In this document: positions 33,192 through 40,857 of the stretch, one piece after another | How the letters are laid out: each line of letters begins with the position of its first letter | How positions within the stretch are numbered: position 1 is the first letter of the stretch | NCBI GenBank assembly: GCA_000818945.1 | Contig: KN805383.1 | Span: forward strand, 237,888-301,887 | Origin: Schizochytrium sp. CCTCC M209059 | Lineage: Eukaryota > Sar > Bigyra > Thraustochytrida > Thraustochytriidae | DNA: 64,000 nucleotides | Direction: 5' to 3' | The notes under the pieces: model-generated | What the model was told of the DNA's origin: nothing | Databases searched by the model: none | Seen by the model: only the letters and a program-made list of their open reading frames with translations | Position numbers and translations under genes: made by a program

Positions 33192-34613
33192 TCAGAGCTC
33201 GTCGTGTGAAGCATCTTTGGCTTCGCCTGCGCCTTTTGTGGTCTCGATCGTCGTTGGCGGATATTTGTGCACGAGCGGGTAGACGGCAGGGCCTGGGCGC
33301 GAAATGGCCGAGTGAATACCAGAGTCCCGCCTTGTGCGCGCAGACCCTTTTTTGAAATGACAACCACTCATTTCCTCGTCACAGGCGATGCAGCGATTGA
33401 GAGATCCGTCGGGAAGATTGTTGGGCGCGTTCATGAGTGTCATGCAAATGGACATGCAGCGCTTGCGAGTATTGCGCGCGTTAAAGAGCCAAATGTCTGC
33501 GCAAGGCGGGCTAAAACCGAGATCGTAGAGACACTTGAGAGACCATTGCTCGCTAAAAAAAGACTTGAGTGCGCAGCGACGTACGGGCGTTGTGAGGTCC
33601 GGGGTACCAATGTAGACAATGAGGTCCTTAAGCGACGAGCACAGGCCGCATCCGAACTGATGCGTGATGATCGCGCCGTCGTCGAGCGCAGCTTTCTCAC
33701 TTGCGTATGTCTGCATCGAGTAGCGACGATTGGTCGGCGGCTCGAATTTAACAGCACAGACCTCATCGGGATCGATCCATGTGCTAAAGTTGCGGTCCTG
33801 GTACGGGTCGAGCGCAGGCCTTTCAGGAAGGTTGATAGCTTCCTTTGTTGCAAGCATATCGAGAAAAGACTGATTGTACTTTGGCTGGACCCATGCTTCC
33901 TCCTTCTTGATGCGCTCTTCGTCGATTGGCGGCAACGTGAGTCCGGTGAGCACTTCCGAAGCTTTGGTTGCAAAGTGCAATCCCGCGGCGCGCTCAAAGA
34001 CAGCATTTGTGGCATTAGCTTTGCACGAATCATAGCACTCATGGGACAGGTCAAGATCAAGCGCGCACTTGAACGAGCACGATTTGAAGGCCTGCAACTC
34101 CCGAAAGTATTGCAGCTCCGCACATGGCGTGGTGAAGCCTAGGTTCCGATAGCACTCAACCGCAAAGTCACGGGAGATGACTCCAATGGCCACGCACGGC
34201 TGATGTGCGTGCGCATAATCCTTGGACTTTTCGAAGTCCGCGAGTACGACCAGGTCCTTTAGTGTGGAACAGACACCGCAAGGCCCAGCATGGACAATCT
34301 GCTGAGTCGTTGGGTCCACCTTTGCTTCGGACGCCGTCGAAAGCTGGTACAAGAGCTTCGTTTCTTCAATGAACTCGAGCTTGCACACAGCGTCCTTCGG
34401 GGCCTCGCGAAATCTGTCCTCCAGAACGGTTGCGTCTTTGTACGGGTCTGCCGCCAGCGGTGCCGGGTGGTTGAACTGCACGAGCCGCTCCACATGGGCT
34501 TTGACGTCATCTCTGCCTCCACTTTCCTGGGTGACTGACTCCGCCTGGGCTTGCGCAACCAGCACCACGACGAGAACGGCAAGAGCCGTCACCATCTGCA
34601 TCGTTTGACGCAT
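33192..34613 (-). CDS. Duplicated Cys-rich ER-lumenal protein ending HDEL
   Basis: 473 residues from the ATG at 34613 (a longer reading begins at TTG). A signal peptide (VTALAVLVVVLVAQAQA) leads, and the last four residues are HDEL, the ER-retrieval signal read by the KDEL receptor, so the product is a resident of the ER lumen. The body is two copies of one Cys-rich module, about residues 60-190 and 285-435, each with a core GPCGVCSTLKDLVV / GCGLCSSLKDLIVY followed by spaced cysteines (CYRNLGFTTPCAELQYF / CLYDLGFSPPCADIWLF). A tail motif ARTRRDSGIHSAI precedes the retention signal. The CGxC spacing is thioredoxin-like in form, but there is no thioredoxin fold sequence around it. Function unknown; oxidative folding or secretory quality control is only a guess. 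It is divergent from ASNSD1 by 185 bp. Confidence 0.8.
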   Translation of the reverse strand: MRQTMQMVTALAVLVVVLVAQAQAESVTQESGGRDDVKAHVERLVQFNHPAPLAADPYKDATVLEDRFREAPKDAVCKLEFIEETKLLYQLSTASEAKVDPTTQQIVHAGPCGVCSTLKDLVVLADFEKSKDYAHAHQPCVAIGVISRDFAVECYRNLGFTTPCAELQYFRELQAFKSCSFKCALDLDLSHECYDSCKANATNAVFERAAGLHFATKASEVLTGLTLPPIDEERIKKEEAWVQPKYNQSFLDMLATKEAINLPERPALDPYQDRNFSTWIDPDEVCAVKFEPPTNRRYSMQTYASEKAALDDGAIITHQFGCGLCSSLKDLIVYIGTPDLTTPVRRCALKSFFSEQWSLKCLYDLGFSPPCADIWLFNARNTRKRCMSICMTLMNAPNNLPDGSLNRCIACDEEMSGCHFKKGSARTRRDSGIHSAISRPGPAVYPLVHKYPPTTIETTKGAGEAKDASHDEL

Positions 34614-34798
34614 CACACGCAAATGCGCGAGTCAGAGTTTTTCGCGGCAGGAACGTTGTATCTTTGCAGGCTGGTGAGAAGCCAGAGTCTTTCTTTACTT
34701 ACTATACCAAGTCATCCAGTCATCCAGTTAGTAGACTGCCAGGAGGCCTAGGCCTAGACAGACGCAAGCAAGCTTTAGCAGAAAGCCAAACTTGCAGT
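34614..34798. promoter_or_regulatory. Compact divergent promoter, HDEL protein / ASNSD1
   Basis: 185 bp between opposed ATGs, containing TAGGCCTA at 34749-34756. The shortness implies shared regulatory sequence. Confidence 0.4.
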
Positions 34799-36850
34799 AT
34801 GTGTGGCGTGGGCGCCGTGGTATCGCGCGATGCGGCGGCGACGAGTGCTGCGCTGGCGAAACAACTGAAGCGTCGCGGGCCGGACCTCTTTGCGGAACAA
34901 TGCGTGTCCGTAGCGACGGAGAGCGGCGTCGAGATACACCTTTTGGCGGCGGTCCTCGCCATGAGGACACCTGTGACGCCACAGCCGCAAGAACTGACGA
35001 CAACCGCGTTTGTCGCAGGCGATGCGGGGCGCAGCAGCTGGCTTGCCTTCAATGGAGAAATATATCAGATCGGCGATAGGTGCGTCACCCAGGGACCCGA
35101 CACGCCCGAGGTCGCTCGCATTGTTTCTCAAGCCCTAGGCCAATCCGTGGACGCACAAACCTGTAGCAGCCGTCTCATGAGCATGCTTCTTCAATTGCGT
35201 GGGCCTTGGGCTATTGTTGTTTGGGATGCAGCTCGCGCACGGATTTTCTTTGGTAGGGATCCAGTCGGCCGCCGGAGCTTGGTAACCTGGAGAGGGCAAC
35301 CCGAAGACGATCATGCTTTTGGGGTCGCGTCCACGGCGCCCGTTAGCGCCCAAAATTGTGAGGAAGTTGCACCTCTTGGAATTTACGCTCTTGATGTCAA
35401 CAGCCTTAGCGCCTCACTAGATTATCAAGCTGCTCTTTCATTGACGCCGTGGGAGCAAGACTCGCCGGCAGAACCAACGAATGTCAGGAAAAGACCTTTG
35501 ACCAGCCCCGAAAAGGTGGCGGAAAGCGCTCTCTTGCAAAGCGCAGAGAAGCTGACTGCAGCGCTACGAGACGCTGTGCGACTACGCGTGGAGTTTCATC
35601 GCGAAGGTGCGCTTGGTGTTTTGTTCTCGGGTGGGTTGGACTGCACCGTGCTTGCAGCTCTGGCGCACGAATTCTTGCCTCAAGGTGAACCAATCGATCT
35701 CTTTTCTGTGTGTTTCCAGGCACCGCAGCACCAGTCGCCGGACCGGCGCTCGGCAGTGGAAAGCTGGCGCGAGCTACAACAGGCCTTTCCTGATCGTCAA
35801 TGGAATCTTGTGTGTACGAATCGGTGCGACAGCGACATTCTCCGCGAAGAGCGCCATATTCTCAGCCTTCTCGAGCCCCGTACCACGCACATGGACTTCA
35901 ACATTGGCGCAGCGCTGTGGTTTGCAGCGCAAGGTTCGGGAATGCTGGCGTGCGCGTCGGAACACGATATCGCTGCGGGCACGAGTCGGGATTCCCTTCA
36001 TGCCTCTCGTTTGCGCGAGCTTCTTGGGACGTCTCGACCCGAAAAGAGTGCAAGTGAGAAAACTGGCAATGGTGTTAAAATACTAGAGAAAGAGCAGCAA
36101 GATTGTTCATTACATTGTGCAGGATCCCGGTGCCGTGGCGGTACACATCTCAAGGCCTCGTGCGTGCACAAGGCTTGTGTCACATGTTGCAAGATGCATC
36201 AGCGCGCAAAACCAGATGCGGAACGTTGTGGATCGCACAAACTGTCGCAGGATAAAGACGCTGCCCGGAAACGAAGGCGTCAACTGGAGTTCCAGGACGC
36301 CGCTGCCTCCTTGAAGTCCGCGGGCTCGCAGCAGCCAGCAACATTATCAAAAGGTGAGAACGAAGCAGCACAGCAAGAGTACACGTCGCCAGCTCGCATA
36401 CTTTTGAGTGGTCTCGGTGCAGACGAGCAACTCGGCGGGTATGGGCGTCACCGCGTTTCTTATACAAAGGGTGGTTGGGAAAATTTGCGTTCGGAGCTTG
36501 AGACCGATACTGCACGATTATGGACGCGAAACTTGGGTCGGGACGATAGGTGCATCTCTGACCGTGGCAAGGAAGTTCGTCATCCATACCTGGACGAGAA
36601 CGTGATGGAAATTCTTGCATCGTTGCCGCTTGAGCACGTTGTGGATCCTCGTTTGCCCTCTGGTGACGGAGACAAACGTCTCTTGCGGATTGTTGCGTGC
36701 CAGCTTGGACTGCCTGGTGTCTCTGGGCTCGCCAAGCGCGCCATCCAGTTTGGAACGCGGATTGCGCAGGTGTCTCGAGCACATGCGCCCGGGAGCAACC
36801 GTTCGTACGACGCATCTGCCGCCTATGTCATTCGATCGGAGTCTGTATAA
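34799..36850 (+). CDS. ASNSD1: Asparagine synthetase domain-containing protein 1
   Basis: 683 residues starting MCGVGA, so Cys2 is the class II glutamine amidotransferase nucleophile position. Gln-hydrolase half: RRGPD, WLAFNGEIY, GPWAIVVWD, FFGRDPVGRRSL. Synthetase half: the PP-loop LFSGGLDCTVLAALA (Cys where SGGxDS normally has Ser), GADEQLGGYGRHR, SRNLGRDDRCISDRGKEVRHPYLDENV, LPSGDGDKRLLR, KRAIQFGTRIA. The order follows ASNSD1, whose biochemical role in eukaryotes is unsettled. Between the two PP-ATPase parts (about 442-520) lies an insertion with C445, C455, C460, C463, C464, C476 and H479 plus a basic run, resembling RCxTCC zinc clusters of LRP1/SHI or DUS1-type proteins. It starts at the family-typical Met-Cys; an upstream in-frame extension is ignored. 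Confidence 0.92.
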   Translation: MCGVGAVVSRDAAATSAALAKQLKRRGPDLFAEQCVSVATESGVEIHLLAAVLAMRTPVTPQPQELTTTAFVAGDAGRSSWLAFNGEIYQIGDRCVTQGPDTPEVARIVSQALGQSVDAQTCSSRLMSMLLQLRGPWAIVVWDAARARIFFGRDPVGRRSLVTWRGQPEDDHAFGVASTAPVSAQNCEEVAPLGIYALDVNSLSASLDYQAALSLTPWEQDSPAEPTNVRKRPLTSPEKVAESALLQSAEKLTAALRDAVRLRVEFHREGALGVLFSGGLDCTVLAALAHEFLPQGEPIDLFSVCFQAPQHQSPDRRSAVESWRELQQAFPDRQWNLVCTNRCDSDILREERHILSLLEPRTTHMDFNIGAALWFAAQGSGMLACASEHDIAAGTSRDSLHASRLRELLGTSRPEKSASEKTGNGVKILEKEQQDCSLHCAGSRCRGGTHLKASCVHKACVTCCKMHQRAKPDAERCGSHKLSQDKDAARKRRRQLEFQDAAASLKSAGSQQPATLSKGENEAAQQEYTSPARILLSGLGADEQLGGYGRHRVSYTKGGWENLRSELETDTARLWTRNLGRDDRCISDRGKEVRHPYLDENVMEILASLPLEHVVDPRLPSGDGDKRLLRIVACQLGLPGVSGLAKRAIQFGTRIAQVSRAHAPGSNRSYDASAAYVIRSESV

Positions 36851-36950
36851 AGTGACGAGCGGGGTCTGGCAATGTATAAAAAAGGAAAGAGAAAAGAGAA
36901 AACTTGGCGAGGAAGAAGGTTTCTGTGATCATGATGTTGTGAAACGAGAT

Positions 36951-37008
36951 GAAGTGAAGTGAAGTGAAGTGAAGTGAAGTGAGTAGGAAAAGAAGCGAAG
37001 CGAAGCAA
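36951..37008. repeat. (GAAGT)6 and (GAAGC)3 arrays
   Basis: Six GAAGT units at 36951-36980 followed by about three GAAGC-type units to 37008, in the 199-bp convergent spacer between ASNSD1 and the FSH-like hydrolase. Confidence 0.9.
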
Positions 37009-37049
37009 AGCAGCCAAACTTGCGTCTAGGCTAGACCACGATCTTGCTT

Positions 37050-37835
37050 TTAAAACCCTCCTGCGGACGTGCGCTCGCCCTCGTGGGGAAAAAACCTTTC
37101 GTAAATTTGCTCATAAACCCAAGGAACAGGCAGACTATGTCCCTTTTTGTGCTCAACAGCGATGCCATTCATGAGGCGCGCAAGATTTTCACTCTTGTCG
37201 GCGCGAATCATGCGATCTAATGGGCTGTACAGATGCAAAGAGCGCACGTTCTCTCGCGCCTCTAGCGAGGCACCATCATAGGCGTAACCTGAACACATGA
37301 TGCCAATATCAACGTTGGCGCCATTCGCAAAGTCCCTGGAGCAAAGAAGTCCGACAAGGCTTGCACCCTGACTGTATCCGAGCAGCCCATCAAAAGGTCC
37401 TTGTTCGCGCAGAGTGCGCAAGACGAGATCGATGGACTGGTCGGCACCAAAGTGCGGGTTGTCATCTTTTTTGAACCACCAAGCCCGCGTGGAGCACGGC
37501 GTTCCCTTGGGTTTGGCTGGTTTACGGCGCAGTGATTTATTGCTCGCGAGATTCACCTGTGCTTCCACCTCGTGCGGAGACTCGAGCGCGACGAGCTCGA
37601 GCTTGCTTCCACAGGCAAAGTCGACCTCGACGAGGCCGTGGTCCACCGTGATCTCGCCACCTGCCTCGGTCTTTCGTGGCTCGCGGTCGACACGGATTCG
37701 CGTGCGAAGCACGGTGCTCCCACCTTCGAAGACCTGGCCGCCCTTGTCGGCGCGCGACCCGGCGAGCTTCTCCGCGAAACGGGCGGCGCTCTGGTATCTC
37801 CCGTGCAGTGCCAGCAAACGCATCTCGCGCGGCAT
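37050..37835 (-). CDS. FSH1-type serine hydrolase
   Basis: 261 residues with an alpha/beta-hydrolase fold of the FSH1/OVCA2 family (serine hydrolase, often an esterase). MRLLALHG is the oxyanion-hole strand, GYSQGAS gives nucleophile S155, and D207 (SPLDRMI) with H233 (KKGHSLPVP) complete the catalytic triad. WWFKKD around 119-124 is also family-typical. The segment 25-100, between the first strand and WW, is longer and more polar than usual and might include sequence from an unrecognised lid. It starts at the only good ATG, 207 bp from the divergent second alpha/beta hydrolase. Substrate unknown. Confidence 0.85.
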   Translation of the reverse strand: MPREMRLLALHGRYQSAARFAEKLAGSRADKGGQVFEGGSTVLRTRIRVDREPRKTEAGGEITVDHGLVEVDFACGSKLELVALESPHEVEAQVNLASNKSLRRKPAKPKGTPCSTRAWWFKKDDNPHFGADQSIDLVLRTLREQGPFDGLLGYSQGASLVGLLCSRDFANGANVDIGIMCSGYAYDGASLEARENVRSLHLYSPLDRMIRADKSENLARLMNGIAVEHKKGHSLPVPWVYEQIYERFFPHEGERTSAGGF

Positions 37836-38042
37836 CTATCTCCCTCGTTTCGACGGTCTCGAGGTCCTCGAGGCCTCGGCGTGCGCGCACACGGAGCGGC
37901 AAAGGGGACGGCGGACTGCGAGGAGGGCGGGGAGGAGGGGGGACGACGAGCTCGAAGCTGCTCGCCCTCCGCGCCCGGCGCCCTGCCTTATCGCAATCTG
38001 CCGCGTACTGATCCGCCCGCGCGCCAACGACGGTCTCGGCCG
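37836..38042. promoter_or_regulatory. Compact divergent promoter between two hydrolases
   Basis: 207 bp separating opposed start codons of two alpha/beta-hydrolase genes; GC-rich, no TATA box seen. Confidence 0.4.
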
Positions 38043-39262
38043 ATGGCGATGTCACCCGCTGCTGCCTTGTGCTGGTCGCGGCGCGTGGTGGACGGCCTCG
38101 CAGTGGACCTCAGAAGGGCGTCTGGGCGAGCCGCGGGCTTGCTGGTGTATTCGCCGGGCCTTGCCTCCTCGCGCAGCGGCACCAAGAGCGACGCTTTCGC
38201 GGATCTCGGTACGTTTTACGAAAAGGTGCTATTGAGGATTATTGCATTGTTGGCTTGGCTTGTCTTCCCTTCCATTTCCGTCCATGCGCGGCGGACGCAA
38301 GATGTTCAATCAAGTTGAACTGCGAGCATCACATGCTGCATAATCGCCTGGAGCCTAGGGCCTCGGCGGGGCCTGAGAAGACGAGCAAGAAATTCGACGA
38401 TCGAAGTGGTCCTTTAGAGGTCCTCTGCTTCGTCAATGCTTTCGTGAAAAGGATCGACTGACTTGACAAGCGACAATGGTAAAAAATGTGCTCCGCAGCT
38501 GGAGAAAATCATGGTGAAACGGGCCCATGGGACTACGCGCGCTATGACCTAGTAGGTCACGGCGAGTCTGCTGGGACGATGCGTGACTTGTGCGTCTCTC
38601 GGGCTGTGCAAGATCTCTGCAAGGTCATTGATTTTGCACAAAGAGACGAAGATCAAAAACTGTTGCTTGTCGGTGCCTCGTTTGGCGGATACGTGTCCCT
38701 GCTTGCGGCCGCTAAATATCTTCCTGCACATCGGCTCGCCGGTGTTGCTGTTCTCGGCGGAGCTTATGATGTGAGTTGATCCTCCGTATACATTTACTAT
38801 TCTTTTCTCATTTCTTGGTTCAAGAGGTGAAAACAATACAGAGCTAACCCACACGCATAGTTCCCAGCGCAAGTGCAAAATTTGCCTCGAGAAAAAAGCT
38901 CTGTACTATTGGCCTCAAAGTATGTAGAGTCAGGGGTGATTGAGCTCGACGGAAAGATTGTTCAAGATGCAAAAGATTACCCGGGCGGGAGCGAGCTTGC
39001 TGCGCAAGTTTCACATGTGCCATTGTTTCTGATGCATGGGCGTGGAGACGATGTTGTCTCAGAACAGACTGCAGCTGACTTTCATGCCGCGTATCTTCGT
39101 GCTCGTCGCCGAAGCCGTCCTTTAACGGGAGGAGACTACGAGGCTGCAGACGCTGGATTTTACATTGCCGTGAATGCAGAAGATGGGGGTGACCATCGTC
39201 TGTCCAGTCCCATACCGCTTTCTGTCTTTAGGGCGGAGCTGCTACGAAGCTTGCAAGTCTAG
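38043..39262 (+). CDS. Alpha/beta hydrolase (S33/UPF0227-like), three exons
   Basis: Exons 38043-38208, 38499-38770 and 38861-39262 join in phase to 279 residues; introns use GTACG and GTGAG donors and CAG/TAG acceptors. The ORFs separately look like fragments, but together they make a canonical fold. LLVYSPGLASSRSGTKSDAF is the oxyanion strand (HGxxSSK-like pattern, with SPG for HG), YDLVGHGESAG is the strand-turn, GASFGG gives nucleophile S116, MHGRGDD gives D209, and GDHRLS gives H258. The family includes bacterial lipase/peptidase-like hydrolases and eukaryotic ABHD10-type thioesterases. I cannot name the substrate. Intron 1 (290 bp) contains stop-rich sequence; intron 2 is 90 bp. Confidence 0.87.
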
Positions 39263-39430
39263 AGAAGAAATCCTCTTGAGCGAGCCATGTTTGCGATACG
39301 CATGCATCCGCATAGTATGGTTTGGGTTTGGAAGTTAAGAGGCGAGTCAAGATCGGTCGGCCGTTCGGCCGGCTGCCAGCGCAGACGGCACGCGCCCACC
39401 ATGCCATAAAACTACACGGCGTTCGTGCCT

Positions 39431-39510
39431 CCTTTCCTTTCCTTTCCTTTCCTTTCCTTTCCTTTCCTTTCCTTTCCTTTCCTTTCCTTTCCTTTCCTTT
39501 CCTTTCCTTT
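39431..39510. repeat. (CCTTT)16 microsatellite
   Basis: Sixteen uninterrupted CCTTT units in noncoding DNA. Confidence 0.95.
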
Positions 39511-40680
39511 CTTTTTTATTACAATAGTAGACGTAGGCCTATTAGCGACAGCGCAGTGGACATGGCTGCGGCCGATAAGAATTTGCAAGTAACGCCATCT
39601 TCCTTGCGCCTCGCCAACCAAGTGATGACCGACTTCGCGTTTCTCGTTGGTGGGAAAAAAAAGGAAAAGAAAAAGAAGAGAGAAAAAGAAATGAGCCACC
39701 TCGCGTTTGCCGGTCTCTATGCCTTGCGGCGCGGTCGCGCCGCCGCTCCATGTCCCGAACGATTGTTCCCAGCTGCAGGCCACGGACGCGGCGCCCCGTT
39801 CCACAATAACGAGTCCCATCGGAGAAACCGTGTCTCGGAAATGGATCCCCCGAAATTCCCACTTACAGAACGCTCCAGAGAACGGCGGCGCATCTCCTAG
39901 TTTTCCACCTACCGCGGTTTCACAGACCGTCTCCCTGCGTTCTTTGTTGGGGCGAGATTTCCCCGGCCACGGCGGCAAGTGCCGAACTGCGGCCGGCAAG
40001 TGGGCGGCCCCGGAATACTCGACTTGCCGCGCGGCATAGACCATAGTACGCGCCGCCGCGAAGTTCCACTTCCGCTTTCTGGCCCTACTTGCTTGCTTGC
40101 TTGCTTGCTGGCGGCTTTTTCAAATGCCAAAAAGTCCTCCCGAATCCAAGTCTCCAATTCAAACCCAAACCGCACCGCCGCCACCACCAGCCTGCCCAGC
40201 TCCTTGCCGGACAGTCGTAGCCGCTGCGCCCGCACGCAGCGCGCGCGCGCTCCGCCGAGCCGCCGAGCCACCGCTCCGGCTTGCCCCGTTTCCCCCGTTC
40301 TCTCGCGCGCGCGCGCTCGTTCGCCCGGCCGATCGATCGGCGGCGGGAATCGGAGCTAGAGGTCCATCCCCTCGGGTCCGCGCCGCTCGCTTCCTGGCTG
40401 CTGCAGCTGCACTGCTGCAGCAGCAACACCAGCAGCCTGCTCCTGCGCGCGAGGCAGAGCCAGCCGCGAGCGCTTGGCCTCGGGTCTCCGGCCTTCTTCT
40501 AGCCGCGACACGCGTCGACCGCGACACGACTCGCGTTTCAAGTCGTGCGCGCACCGGTCCAGCTCGTTCATCTTGTCCATCTTCATAATCTTCTTCGCCG
40601 TCCTCGAAAGGTGAGGTGAGCGAGCGGGCTGTCCACTCGCACGCGTCTTGTCCCGACGCCCGACGCTTTAAGAGTCGCGG

Positions 40681-40710
40681 CGAGTCGAGTCGAGTCGAGC
40701 CGAGCCGAGC
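40681..40710. repeat. CGAGT/CGAGC pentanucleotide array
   Basis: About three CGAGT units followed by CGAGC units, ~150 bp before the vWA gene start. Confidence 0.85.
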
Positions 40711-40857
40711 CAAGCTTACGCACACGCACACTTCACCGTCCGGACGGGTGAGCGCGCGAGCGAGCGAGCGAGGGCGGTAGAACCGTAACTTGCTCGGACG
40801 GAGCTTTCGGGTGGAGGCGGTCGGAGAAGCAGTCGACGCCAACTGAGGTCAACGAGG

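Larger units (their letters stand above)
39263..40857. other. 1.6-kb spacer upstream of the vWA gene
   Basis: No gene called. ORFs on both strands lean on a CCTTT array (39431-39510), a Lys-rich stretch and Arg/Ser low complexity, with no family motif. Includes TAGGCCTA at 39534-39541, three GCAAGT-type hexamers at 39975-40027 and another at 40788-40793, a CGAGT/CGAGC array at 40681-40710, and a GCGA tract at about 40750-40771, the last ~90 bp before the start. Confidence 0.45.

Noticed and set aside
39322..40044. Frames on both strands around the CCTTT array
   Set aside because: Partly repeat-encoded, Lys- or Ser-rich, without motifs.
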